NCBI GenBank assembly: GCA_018666135.1
Contig: JABJAN010000008.1
Coordinates: 1 to 57,952 of the forward strand
Source: Alphaproteobacteria bacterium
GTDB lineage: Bacteria > Pseudomonadota > Alphaproteobacteria > Puniceispirillales > Puniceispirillaceae
DNA: 57,952 nt
Direction of reading: 5' to 3'
The notes below the pieces were generated by a model. That model was not told the origin of the DNA. It made no database searches and saw nothing but the letters and a program-made list of their open reading frames with translations. Shown here piece after piece: positions 9,379-17,955 of the stretch (position 1 is its first letter; every line of letters starts with the position of its first letter). The position numbers and the translations under genes were made by a program.

Positions 9379-9928
9379 TTAAAATCCAAAATCGATGAAA
9401 AAGTTATCTAATGACATCTCTTGGCTACCAATTGTTAATCTTATTAAAAAATTACTGGCAAATAGTCAGGCAAACTATCCGATAAAACGTCACATAAACA
9501 TAATACATGCTTAAGTTCTAAAATAGTTACTTGAGGTTATCAACTAATTGCAGAGATAAAAATACATATCCCTATTTCTGTATAATTTTCTTTTCGTAAT
9601 TTTACGTTCATGTGATATGACCTTATTATTGCAAAGCAGACAATCAAAGCAAAAATTTTAAAAGAGATAATTTATTTCTCTAATTAAGCTTAAAATTAGT
9701 ACTTTGCAACCTGACTATTTTATACATTCAACAGAATGATGAACCTAAAAATGACTATGTTACATAACCCGCCCTTTTACTCTAAGCCAGAAACTCTTTG
9801 GCATCGCGGCTATTCAAACCATAGTAATATCTATTCCATTCTGAATATTCCTGGCGTTATGCCAGTCATTGAACATTCGCCTTGCAACCGCATTTATGAA
9901 GGAATGCAAGCGACAGAGAGACTTACAA
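9379..9928 (+). promoter_or_regulatory. Long leader region of rne, with hairpins near the start codon
   Basis: This 550-bp non-coding stretch separates divergent amiC and rne. Next to the rne start it holds two hairpins: CTGGC-GTTAT-GCCAG (9851-9865), a perfect 5-bp stem with a 5-base loop, and CTTGCA/TGCAAG (9881-9886 and 9905-9910). The ribosome binding site GAGAG (about 9916-9920) lies 8 bases before the ATG, right after the second stem. RNase E mRNAs in other bacteria have long structured leaders used for autoregulation, and this could be similar. No convincing -35/-10 pair was found, and the rest (9379-9840) is AT-rich with nothing else recognised. Confidence 0.4.
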
Positions 9929-12352
9929 ATGAGCAAAAAATTACTTATCGATGCCCACCAACCCGAAGAAACCCGAGTGGTCTTATTAAATGATCAAAAG
10001 ATAGAAGAATTTGATTATGAAAATACAGCCAGAAAACAATTAAAGGGAAATGTATATCTTGCGAGGGTAACCCGTGTAGAGCCTTCCTTACAAGCAGCTT
10101 TTGTTGAATATGGCGGAAATCGCCAGGGATTTCTTGCATTTAGTGAAATTCATCCTGATTATTATCGCATCCCTATTGAAGACCGCGAAGCACTAAAGGC
10201 TGAAGAAGAGCCCGCGGATGACGAGGAAGAAGAAACATCTCCACCTCAAAGCGATACGCTGGAGACGATTGATAGCGAAGAAGAAATAACCACCTCTTCT
10301 AAGAAGACTCTTCCTTCTACCTTGCATAAATATAAAATTCAGGAAGTTATCTCACGAAAGCAAATATTGCTCATACAAGTGGTTAAAGAAGAGCGCGGTA
10401 ATAAAGGCGCCGCCCTTACAACTTATTTATCTCTTGCAGGACGCTATTGTGTACTGATGCCAAATAGTAATAGAGGCGGCGGTGTTTCACGTAAAATTAA
10501 CAACCCTGCTGACCGGAAGAGACTGAAATCAGTTGTAAGCGAGCTTGATATCACCAAAGGGATGGCTGTGATTGTTAGAACAGCAGGCTCTAAACGAACC
10601 AAAACAGAAATAAAGCGCGATTATTCCTATCTTACAAAGCTATGGAATGACATTAGAACCAAAACAATGGAATCAGAGGCACCATGCCTTATTCATGAAG
10701 AAGGAAGTCTTGTTAAACGCGCAATCCGCGATATCTATACAAATGATATTGAGGAAGTTTATGTCGAGGGCGCAGACAGCTATAGAATAGCTAAAACGCA
10801 CATGAAAATGCTTATACCAAGCCATGCAAAGCGGGTTGTTGAATTTAAAGGAGACAGACGCCTTTTTCAACAATATCAGGTAGAAGACCAGCTTGCGCAA
10901 ATTCATCATAACGAAGTAACCTTAAAATCGGGGGGCTATCTGGTACTAAACCAAACAGAAGCGCTTGTCGCAATTGACGTAAACTCTGGCAAGGCTACTA
11001 AAGAACGTAATATTGAAGAAACCGCGGTTAAGACTAACCTTGAAGCAGCAGAAGAAATTGGCAGACAATTAAAATTAAGAGATTTATCTGGATTGGTTGT
11101 GATTGATTTCATTGATATGGAAGAACACAGAAACCAACATCTTGTTGAACGTAAGTTAAAAGAAGCACTGCGAAATGATAGAGCCCGCATTCAAGTAGGC
11201 GGCATAAGCCATTTTGGACTGCTTGAAATGTCCCGGCAACGGTTACGCCCATCACTTGTTGAATCGATTTCTCAAGTTTGTCCGCATTGTGAAGGAACCG
11301 GAAGGGTAAGATCTGTTAATTCATCCGCGCTTCATATATTGCGTATTTTAGAAGAAGAAATTGTGGGAATTTCTGCACGTGATCTTGCCATCGTGGTTCA
11401 AACAGATATTGCTTTATATATTTTGAACGAAAAACGAGCAACGCTAGCCGAAATAGAGACTAAAGCAAATTGTAAGATTTCTATTCAAGCAGATGCCTCT
11501 CTATTGGAAAATGATTATCGGCTTATTAAAGATAATGTAGCTATTGAATCAAAAGAGAAAACACCTGTTAAAGCTAAACAGGAACCAGCCAAAACTACTC
11601 AAAATACATCACATCTTTCTGATGATGAAGAAAATGAAGATGGCGAGCAGCCAAAACGCAAACGCCGCGGGAGACGCGGTGGGAGACGCAGGCGCAGACG
11701 TGACGGTGATGAAGCAGTTGTATCACCTTCGGCTACACAGTCATCTAATGGCACGAGCGAGCCACAAAATAGTGAGAAAGTAGATGGCACTTCAGAGCAG
11801 AATAATCAATCCTCAAATAGGCAGACTACAGATGGACAAGCCGTAACTGAGGAAAACTCTAATGCAGATGCAAATTCTGATAAAGCCAACATACAGCCAA
11901 AACCACGTAAGCGCCGTGGCGGCAAAACAAAGCAGAATAAAACAGCTTCTTCATCAACAGTAGATAGTGTTAATACAAGCAATACTGATGTTAAAGCAGC
12001 TACACCAAACGGTTCTGATTTGGCTTCACCAGATGCTCCAAAGCCTAAACAAGTTCGAGGTAAAACATCCAACAACTTGGGAGCTGCAGATGCAGAGCCA
12101 AATAATGATCTTGAAAAAACGGTAAGACCAAAGGCAAAAAAAGCAGCTGGGAAAAAAGCGGCCAATAAAACTGTAGCTAAAAAGAAAACAAAATCAGCAA
12201 AGCAACATAGTAGCACATCTGAAAACCAACCAGTGGTATCTGAACCTCAGAAAACCAGCAGAGAGCCTATTGCTTCTGTTGATCTTGGGGTTACAGATGT
12301 TGGCAATAATGCGCCGGCATCGAAAAAACGAGGATGGTGGTCAAAAGGTTAG
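9929..12352 (+). CDS. rne: Ribonuclease E
   Basis: This 807-residue endonuclease cleaves single-stranded AU-rich RNA and scaffolds the degradosome. The start chosen is MSKKLLIDAHQPEETRVV, the family's usual N-terminus, preceded by GAGAG; the frame extends 20 codons further upstream without good start signals. An S1 domain carries an acidic insertion at about residues 90-130. Catalytic aspartates are in AIDVNSGKAT (about 349) and VVIDFIDM (about 392). The Zn-link CPHCEGTGR is near 450. The C-terminal 300 residues are disordered with arginine-rich RNA-binding blocks (KRKRRGRRGGRRRRRR and KPRKRRGGK). The protein ends in KKRGWWSKG, matching the GWW motif that binds PNPase in Caulobacter RNase E. 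A strong terminator follows. Confidence 0.97.
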   Translation: MSKKLLIDAHQPEETRVVLLNDQKIEEFDYENTARKQLKGNVYLARVTRVEPSLQAAFVEYGGNRQGFLAFSEIHPDYYRIPIEDREALKAEEEPADDEEEETSPPQSDTLETIDSEEEITTSSKKTLPSTLHKYKIQEVISRKQILLIQVVKEERGNKGAALTTYLSLAGRYCVLMPNSNRGGGVSRKINNPADRKRLKSVVSELDITKGMAVIVRTAGSKRTKTEIKRDYSYLTKLWNDIRTKTMESEAPCLIHEEGSLVKRAIRDIYTNDIEEVYVEGADSYRIAKTHMKMLIPSHAKRVVEFKGDRRLFQQYQVEDQLAQIHHNEVTLKSGGYLVLNQTEALVAIDVNSGKATKERNIEETAVKTNLEAAEEIGRQLKLRDLSGLVVIDFIDMEEHRNQHLVERKLKEALRNDRARIQVGGISHFGLLEMSRQRLRPSLVESISQVCPHCEGTGRVRSVNSSALHILRILEEEIVGISARDLAIVVQTDIALYILNEKRATLAEIETKANCKISIQADASLLENDYRLIKDNVAIESKEKTPVKAKQEPAKTTQNTSHLSDDEENEDGEQPKRKRRGRRGGRRRRRRDGDEAVVSPSATQSSNGTSEPQNSEKVDGTSEQNNQSSNRQTTDGQAVTEENSNADANSDKANIQPKPRKRRGGKTKQNKTASSSTVDSVNTSNTDVKAATPNGSDLASPDAPKPKQVRGKTSNNLGAADAEPNNDLEKTVRPKAKKAAGKKAANKTVAKKKTKSAKQHSSTSENQPVVSEPQKTSREPIASVDLGVTDVGNNAPASKKRGWWSKG

Positions 12353-12397
12353 ATTAAATTCTTACGTTTTAAAGCAGCTAAAAATAGTTAAATAATT

Positions 12398-12435
12398 AAA
12401 AAAGAGCAGATTGAAATTTCTTTCTGCTCTTTTTT
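12398..12435 (+). terminator. Rho-independent terminator of rne
   Basis: The 7-bp stem GAGCAGA/TCTGCTC (12404-12410 and 12423-12429) is flanked by six A and six T, so it can extend to 13 bp with a 12-base loop. The T-run follows directly. Because both sides carry A/T runs it could also stop transcripts from the minus-strand aminotransferase. Confidence 0.85.
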
Positions 12436-12440
12436 GCTTT

Positions 12441-12500
12441 GATGCAAAAACTAATTAAGGGATGCAAAAACTAGGTAAGAGATGTAAAAACTAGGTAAGG
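12441..12500. repeat. Three tandem 20-bp repeats between rne and the aminotransferase
   Basis: Units 12441-12460, 12461-12480 and 12481-12500 read GATGCAAAAACTAATTAAGG, GATGCAAAAACTAGGTAAGA and GATGTAAAAACTAGGTAAGG. They sit between the rne terminator and the stop codon of the convergent aminotransferase (12508). No palindrome is seen inside a unit. Confidence 0.9.
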
Positions 12501-12507
12501 TGTTTTA

Positions 12508-13704
12508 TCAGGCTGCGTCTTTTTTATAATTTACAACAAATTGATTAATTCGTTTAACTGCTTCATGCATGGTCTTGGTTGATCCAGCAAATGATAATCG
12601 TAAATAGCGATGCCCATCCAAAGGATCAAAATCAACTCCTGGGGTAGAAGCAACGCCCGTTTGGTCCAATAATTCTTTCGCAAAACTGATTGAATCGTTA
12701 CTTAATTTAGAAATATCAGCATATATATAAAAAGCACCATCGCACGGCGCTGCCTGACCAAGTAATTCTGCTGGAAGCCCAGATAATAAAATCTGCCTAT
12801 TTTCCTTATAACGTTCAACATGAGCGTCAAGTTCATCACTACAATCAAATGCCTTTACTGCGGCAATTTGATTAGGCGTTGGCGCAGAAATATAAAGATT
12901 CTGAGCTAATTTTTCAGCTGGAGTAATAAGCTGTTCTGGCAGGATCATCCATCCAATACGCCATCCAGTCATAGAAAAATATTTAGAAAGGCTATTAATC
13001 ACAATCGCATTATCTGTATATTTTAATGCTGTTTCACATCTGCCTGTGTAAGACAAGCCATGATAAATCTCATCTGAGATTAATCGAACACCATGTTTAT
13101 CACACCAATTACAAATTTTCTTTAATTCATCATCAGGAATCACAACCCCTGTTGGATTATGAGGACTGGCAATCATAAGTCCATCTGGCAACCTGTCCCA
13201 TTCCTCCATTTGTTGTAATTGTGGTACCCATCCTTCATTTGGACCTGCTGGAAGTATCACTGGCTCAAGTCCCATACCAAGCATCAAGTTACGATAGGCA
13301 GGATAACCTGGGTTTGGAATTGCTATTCTATCGCCAACATCAAATGCGGACATAAAGGATATAGCAAAGCCAGTGGAAGACCCCACAGTTACGGCAACAC
13401 GTTCTGCATCAATATCAATCTGATACCATTGCTTATAATGCTCTGCTATTCGCTGCCGCAATTCTGGAATACCTAATGCGACTGCATAGCCATGTGATTT
13501 TTGCTGACCCATAGACTCAACAAGCGCATCCATAACAGGCTTAGGTGCAGATGATGATGGCTGCCCTACCTCCAAATGCACAATATCTTGCCCTTGTGCA
13601 TCTAATTCCGCGGCAAGACGCATTACATCCATAGCCATAAAAGGGGGCATCTCGCTGCGCTTTGCTATTTTTAGAGATGGTGGTGTTATTTTGTTATATG
13701 ACAT
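12508..13704 (-). CDS. PLP-dependent class I/II aminotransferase
   Basis: This fold-type I aminotransferase has 398 residues from the start chosen. HLEVGQPS near the N-terminus, SPHNPTGVVIPDDEL, SDEIYHGLSY and the PLP lysine in INSLSKYFSMTGWRIGW (SLSK) are all present, as in aspartate/alanine-like aminotransferases. The substrate cannot be told from sequence. ATG 13704 (MSYNKITPPS) is chosen because family members begin close to this point; an ATG at 13719 preceded by AAGAGAGA, or an earlier start at 13761, is possible. It is convergent with rne, separated by the terminator and a 3 x 20-bp repeat. Confidence 0.9.
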   Translation of the reverse strand: MSYNKITPPSLKIAKRSEMPPFMAMDVMRLAAELDAQGQDIVHLEVGQPSSSAPKPVMDALVESMGQQKSHGYAVALGIPELRQRIAEHYKQWYQIDIDAERVAVTVGSSTGFAISFMSAFDVGDRIAIPNPGYPAYRNLMLGMGLEPVILPAGPNEGWVPQLQQMEEWDRLPDGLMIASPHNPTGVVIPDDELKKICNWCDKHGVRLISDEIYHGLSYTGRCETALKYTDNAIVINSLSKYFSMTGWRIGWMILPEQLITPAEKLAQNLYISAPTPNQIAAVKAFDCSDELDAHVERYKENRQILLSGLPAELLGQAAPCDGAFYIYADISKLSNDSISFAKELLDQTGVASTPGVDFDPLDGHRYLRLSFAGSTKTMHEAVKRINQFVVNYKKDAA

Positions 13705-13934
13705 TAGATTGCACTTCATTCTCTCTTGGGATGGTAAAAAATAAATTGAGACAGAAAACACTGATTAATGAGGTCAAATATGTTATTCTATATTAAAATA
13801 TATCTTCACTTATATAATGAGCGCACAACATCATATCTTTTAACTACTGTCAAATGGCAATTTTAGAATTTTGTGTCGTTTTTTTAATAAATTAGATATT
13901 TTATTTCATTTTATTGCTGGAATTCACAAGACAA

Positions 13935-15278
13935 ATGCCAAATATTAAAAACTTTCATTCAATTATGTTTTTTTTCTTATTTTTTCTTGTTTGGACAACA
14001 AGTTGCTATGCAAACTTAATTAGAGATACCGAATTAGAGACGAAACTTGAAGCATTAATTGCGCCAATGCTTGAAGAGGCCGAAATCACACCTAAAGTAA
14101 AAGTACGGGTAGCCTTAAATTCTTCTTTTAATGCCTTTGTTACTGGGGATAACACTATTTATGTGCATTCTGGTCTCTTGCTAGATGCAGAAACTTTGGA
14201 GGAAGTAGTTGGCGTTCTTGCACATGAGTTAGGTCATATTGCATCTGGCCATGTAGCAAGAAAAGCTGAATCAATCAACAAAGCCAGCAATATAACAATG
14301 TTAAGCACGATTTTAGCTACTGCTGCTGCGATAGGAGGTTCTGGCGATATTGCTGCCAGCGTATTAGTTGGCGGCAGCGACAGGGCAGCAAGGCAATTTT
14401 ACTACAGCTCTCGTACCAATGAAGCAGTTGCCGATGAATGGGCGCTTAAAATACTTGATAAATTAGAAATAAGCACCAATGGAATGGCGCGTATGATGCA
14501 ACGTCTTTCGCAAGAAAATGCATTGCCTGAAAGTCATCAATCAGAATATTACCTAACCCATCCAGGGACAAAACAGCGCCTAGCTGTGTATGAGGATCAT
14601 CTGCAACATTCAGGGCTTAAGAATGCCCAGATGAGTGATGCAGATTATGCAGGTTTCAGACGAATAGTTGCAAAATTATCTGCCTATCAGGCACGCCCTC
14701 AACTTACAATTCAAGCATTAACAGGAGAGGCACTCACAATCGATGAGCGCTATAAACGCGCAATCGCTTTTTTCAGATATGGCGATTTAACATCAGCAAT
14801 GCAGGATATACAAATATTACTATCCGAAGAACCTGAAAATCCGTATTTTTATGAACTTGCTGGTGAAACCGCTTTTGCAGACAGAAACCTGACATCAGCT
14901 ATTATATATTTTGATGCCGCATTTGAGAAAAGCAACCAGGCACCCTTAATTGGCTTGCGTTTAGGTCGTATTTTACTCGCAACTGGAACAGCAGAAAATT
15001 ATAAAAGGGCAGCTAAAATTCTACGAATTGCAGTTATTGGCGAACCTGAATGGTCGTTTGTACGGCGCGAATATGCTATCGCACTTGGCAAGACAGGTGA
15101 TATTGCAAGAGCAAGTTGGCAACTAGCAGAAGCAGCTTTTCTATCTGGGGACCTTCAACAAGCAAGCAGCCAGCTATCTCGCGCTCTGGCACAAAAAGAT
15201 TTAACAGCTGAGTTAAAAAAACAACTATTAGACCTCAAATTTTTAATTGAAACAAAAAAGAGTAGAGAAAAAAAATAG
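13935..15278 (+). CDS. M48 family metalloprotease with TPR repeats (BepA-like)
   Basis: This 447-residue periplasmic zinc protease is of the type that degrades or assists misassembled outer-membrane proteins. A signal peptide is seen at about residues 1-27 (hydrophobic FFFLFFLVW, likely cut after CYA). The zinc motif is H97-E-L-G-H101 in LAHELGHIASGH, with the third ligand E in SRTNEAVADEWA. TPR-like repeats fill residues about 250-430. The start is set at ATG 13935, which gives a compact signal peptide; a TTG at 13914 extends the frame. It is upstream of the DsbA-like gene, an order common in alphaproteobacteria, with a 137-bp gap. Confidence 0.93.
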   Translation: MPNIKNFHSIMFFFLFFLVWTTSCYANLIRDTELETKLEALIAPMLEEAEITPKVKVRVALNSSFNAFVTGDNTIYVHSGLLLDAETLEEVVGVLAHELGHIASGHVARKAESINKASNITMLSTILATAAAIGGSGDIAASVLVGGSDRAARQFYYSSRTNEAVADEWALKILDKLEISTNGMARMMQRLSQENALPESHQSEYYLTHPGTKQRLAVYEDHLQHSGLKNAQMSDADYAGFRRIVAKLSAYQARPQLTIQALTGEALTIDERYKRAIAFFRYGDLTSAMQDIQILLSEEPENPYFYELAGETAFADRNLTSAIIYFDAAFEKSNQAPLIGLRLGRILLATGTAENYKRAAKILRIAVIGEPEWSFVRREYAIALGKTGDIARASWQLAEAAFLSGDLQQASSQLSRALAQKDLTAELKKQLLDLKFLIETKKSREKK

Positions 15279-15415
15279 AATAATATAAGGACATATTGGC
15301 GCTCTACATCCGATTATCCCCTATTATTGAAAGTTTAACCCACACATGTTATTAGCAGTGTGTGAACTTCATTTCAAAGCAATATGACTTAACAGAATGA
15401 CCTAGTAGGATAACC

Positions 15416-16126
15416 ATGAAACATATTTTTTATTATTTTATCCTATGCATGATAGTATTATCACATCCTGTTAGAGCTGAATTTTCTTCCTCTGAAGAAC
15501 AGAAAATTCAAAATATCGTCCAAAAATATCTAAGTGAAAACCCTGATTTTTTGTATGAATTAATCGTAGATTATTCAAATAAAAAGGCAAATGAGGAAAA
15601 ACTGGATGCAATGTCATTAACCTATGATAGCAAAGGTGATGGCAAAATGGGCAATCCTGATGCCTCTGTTATCATCTATGAATATTCAGATTATAATTGT
15701 GGATATTGCAAACGACTTTTCACAACCATCAAGACAATACTTAACGAAGATGACGATGTTTTAATCATCGTAAAGGAATTTCCAATATTGGCAAAAAGTT
15801 CTGTATTGGCAGCTAAAGCAGCTCTTGCCGCAGAACAACAAAATAAATTTGTAGAATATCATGACGCTTTGATGACCTCTGTTGGCAGCATTACTGAGGA
15901 GTCCCTACAATCGATAGCAACAATGGTTGGACTTGATTTAGACAAATTTAATAACGCAATTGCAAGTAGCCGTTTTGACCAGATTTTACAAAGAAATATG
16001 GAAGCTGGACGGGCTCTTGGTGTAGAAGGTACCCCTGCATTATTAATCGGAGAACAGCTTATACCAGGCGCAGTCAGTTTAGAAGAATTAAAAAAATTGA
16101 TTAGTTTAGAACGCCAGAATAACTAA
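15416..16126 (+). CDS. DsbA-family periplasmic thiol-disulfide protein (Com1-like)
   Basis: This 236-residue exported thioredoxin-fold protein has a signal peptide at residues 1-21 (ending VRA). A helical N-terminal extension with 'YLSENPDFLYELI' is typical of the Com1/ScsC-like subgroup. The redox motif is C95-G-Y-C98 in YNCGYCKRL and the cis-proline lies in GVEGTPALLIG. It should form or isomerise disulfides in periplasmic proteins. It follows the M48 protease and precedes aroQ. The coding end overlaps the first unit of a 16-bp tandem repeat, and a strong terminator follows. Confidence 0.93.
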   Translation: MKHIFYYFILCMIVLSHPVRAEFSSSEEQKIQNIVQKYLSENPDFLYELIVDYSNKKANEEKLDAMSLTYDSKGDGKMGNPDASVIIYEYSDYNCGYCKRLFTTIKTILNEDDDVLIIVKEFPILAKSSVLAAKAALAAEQQNKFVEYHDALMTSVGSITEESLQSIATMVGLDLDKFNNAIASSRFDQILQRNMEAGRALGVEGTPALLIGEQLIPGAVSLEELKKLISLERQNN

Positions 16127-16161
16127 AACCCAGAATAACTAAAATCCAGAATAATAAAGTA
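16114..16161. repeat. Three tandem 16-bp repeats at the end of the DsbA-like gene
   Basis: Units start at 16114, 16130 and 16146: CCAGAATAACTAAAAC, CCAGAATAACTAAAAT, then a degenerate CCAGAATAATAAAGT. The first unit encodes the last residues and the stop codon (CAG AAT AAC TAA), so the array seems to have grown from the gene's 3' end. Confidence 0.88.
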
Positions 16162-16175
16162 GTGTCTCATATTAT

Positions 16176-16214
16176 TAACAGGCATTTGCGTATTTCTAAT
16201 AAATGCCTGTTATT
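16176..16214 (+). terminator. Rho-independent terminator after the DsbA-like gene
   Basis: A perfect 12-bp stem TAACAGGCATTT/AAATGCCTGTTA (16176-16187 and 16201-16212) has a 13-base loop and is followed by TTT. It is the longest perfect stem noticed in the window. Confidence 0.75.
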
Positions 16215-16305
16215 TACAAAGTAAGTGATTATTCGTATTCTTAAAATAGCTACGTTATATATTACATAAATTACTTTTTAACATTTGTTAGATAGGCTGT
16301 GCGTT

Positions 16306-16749
16306 ATGGCAAAAATTCTTATTATAAATGGACCAAATTTAAATATGCTTGGAACCAGGCAACCCGAGATTTATGGTCATAGAACATTATCTGATATTGA
16401 GACTAGCTGTGTTGAAATCGCAACTCAGAATGCCGTTACAGTTGAATGTGTGCAATCTAATCATGAAGGTGAAATTGTTAGCCACATTCAGCAAGCAGCA
16501 GGTACCTATGATGGCATTATAATTAATGCAGGTGGCTACAGCCATACTTCAGTTGCAATTAGAGATGCCCTTGCCCTTTATTCAGGGATAATTATTGAAG
16601 TGCATATTTCCAATATTTATAAACGTGAATTATTTCGTCACACATCTATGCTTTCGGCTGTATCAGATGGCATTATTGTTGGCCTTGGCGAGAATTCTTA
16701 TTATCTTGCTCTTCGCGCGATAGCAGACAAACTCTCCTCAGCAAATTAA
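16306..16749 (+). CDS. aroQ: Type II 3-dehydroquinate dehydratase
   Basis: This 147-residue enzyme catalyses the third shikimate-pathway step, 3-dehydroquinate to 3-dehydroshikimate. Family motifs are ILIINGPNLNMLGTRQPEIYG (catalytic Tyr), QSNHEGEIVSHIQQ, INAGGYSHTSVAIRDAL and the catalytic His in EVHISNIYKRE. ATG 16306 fits the family start; a TTG at 16285 is upstream. In many alphaproteobacteria aroQ is followed by accB and accC (acetyl-CoA carboxylase) before aat; here only 121 bp separate it from aat, so those two genes are missing from this place. Confidence 0.96.
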   Translation: MAKILIINGPNLNMLGTRQPEIYGHRTLSDIETSCVEIATQNAVTVECVQSNHEGEIVSHIQQAAGTYDGIIINAGGYSHTSVAIRDALALYSGIIIEVHISNIYKRELFRHTSMLSAVSDGIIVGLGENSYYLALRAIADKLSSAN

Positions 16750-16870
16750 TTATTACGTTTGATACTCACTAAACAACATTACACAATACCTGATGATGCC
16801 TGTTTTTTTGCCATCCTAATTAATTATAAACATGTCTAAGAAAATGGCGGCTGTGATAAGGATAAACTGA

Positions 16871-17533
16871 TTGTCAAACCAGATTGTGATTGCACCAGAA
16901 ACAATTATTCAAGCATATACCCTTGGCGTGTTCCCAATGGCACAGAGCAAAGATGCAGAAGAAATTCATTTTTTTCAGCCTGAAATTAGGGGTGTTTTGC
17001 CAATCAGCCCGCCGCATATACCAAAACGGCTTCAACGATTATTAAAAAAACAACCCTTTGACATTTACTGGAACCGAAATTTTGCTGCTATCATTGATGG
17101 ATGTACTGCCCCTCGCGCTCATTCTGATGATACGTGGATAAATCCTGAAATTAGACGTTTATATATTTGTCTACATAAATTGGGATTCGCCCATTCTGTT
17201 GAGGCTTACCATCAAGGAGCGTTAGTCGGTGGCTTATATGGTGTTGCAATTGGTGGTGCTTTTTTTGGTGAATCTATGTTCAGCCTAGTGTCAAACGCAT
17301 CAAAGATTGCGCTCTGTCATTTAATGGCAAGATTACGTTATGGTAATTTCAGGTTGCTAGACGCACAATTTGTAAATGACCATCTCATTCAATTCGGCAT
17401 TGAGGCAATTACCAAAGACATTTTTCAAAATCAGTTAGAAGAAGCTATTAATTGCAAAGCTAGTCTTTGCTTGGATATTCCAGAATCTGTTATTCTTCAG
17501 TCTTTTTGGCAGGATAACAAAATGACATCATAA
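16871..17533 (+). CDS. aat: Leucyl/phenylalanyl-tRNA-protein transferase
   Basis: This 220-residue enzyme adds Leu or Phe to proteins with N-terminal Arg or Lys, marking them for the ClpS/ClpA pathway encoded at 24.7-27.3 kb. Family motifs include LGVFPMAQSKDAEEIHFFQPEIRGVLP, HSVEAYHQGALVGGLYGVAIGGAFFGESMFS and LLDAQFVNDHLIQFG. The start is a TTG (16871) with AAGGAT about 8 bases before it; no ATG fits. Its 3' end overlaps the end of the convergent DUF2155 gene by 37 bp. Confidence 0.95.
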   Translation: MSNQIVIAPETIIQAYTLGVFPMAQSKDAEEIHFFQPEIRGVLPISPPHIPKRLQRLLKKQPFDIYWNRNFAAIIDGCTAPRAHSDDTWINPEIRRLYICLHKLGFAHSVEAYHQGALVGGLYGVAIGGAFFGESMFSLVSNASKIALCHLMARLRYGNFRLLDAQFVNDHLIQFGIEAITKDIFQNQLEEAINCKASLCLDIPESVILQSFWQDNKMTS

Positions 17534-17955
17534 ACTGGGTGCTCCAAACCTGATATGGCAGGGCTAGAAGCAAACATCCAGCCTGAGAACAAAGCATCCT
17601 TTCCTTTCTTATCCCCGTACCCATTATCATAAATCATGATAAAAGCTACGTTTTCTGGCGGCTCTTCTGGCGGTCTATAAGCACAATAATTTACCTGTAG
17701 CTCTAGTGTTCCAAATTCTATTCCGCCGCCAACTGGTACTAATTTTGTAAAGATACGAGCAGTAATCTTATCAAGCAGCTGTAATTCTGCGGTTGAGGAT
17801 TCTATCCAACTCACCTCATTAGCCTGCGCATTACAGCTAAATACAATATTGGAAAATAAAAATATAGCTACCGAAAAACCACCCGAAAAAAAACGGGAAA
17901 AACCGCGGGACAAGCCAGATAAAATATTCGTTTTAGTGGATAGCTGTTTATTCAT
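17497..17955 (-). CDS. DUF2155 domain protein, exported
   Basis: This 152-residue protein of unknown function is found mostly in alphaproteobacteria. A long signal sequence (about residues 1-45, hydrophobic FSVAIFLFSNIVFSCNAQA) suggests export. The conserved core has VNYCAYRPPEEPPENVAFIMIYD, LFSGWMFASSPAISGLEHPVYDVILLSC. The start is ATG 17955, overlapping the mlaD stop; an in-frame GTG at 17961 is an alternative. It follows mlaD in an operon with the NDUFA12 gene upstream. Its 3' end, coding for the conserved HPVYDVILLSC, is antisense to the end of aat. Confidence 0.88.
   Translation of the reverse strand: MNKQLSTKTNILSGLSRGFSRFFSGGFSVAIFLFSNIVFSCNAQANEVSWIESSTAELQLLDKITARIFTKLVPVGGGIEFGTLELQVNYCAYRPPEEPPENVAFIMIYDNGYGDKKGKDALFSGWMFASSPAISGLEHPVYDVILLSCQKD

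Noticed and set aside
9736-9993. Possible 85-residue leader peptide before rne
   Set aside because: It overlaps the rne start in another frame, has no ribosome binding site and no recognisable motif.
11806-12216. Minus-strand frame of 136 residues inside rne
   Set aside because: It is antisense to the low-complexity tail of RNase E, whose codon bias keeps the opposite strand open by chance.
12441-12500. CRISPR array
   Set aside because: The units are contiguous with no spacers; the same holds for the other tandem arrays in the window, and no cas genes are present.
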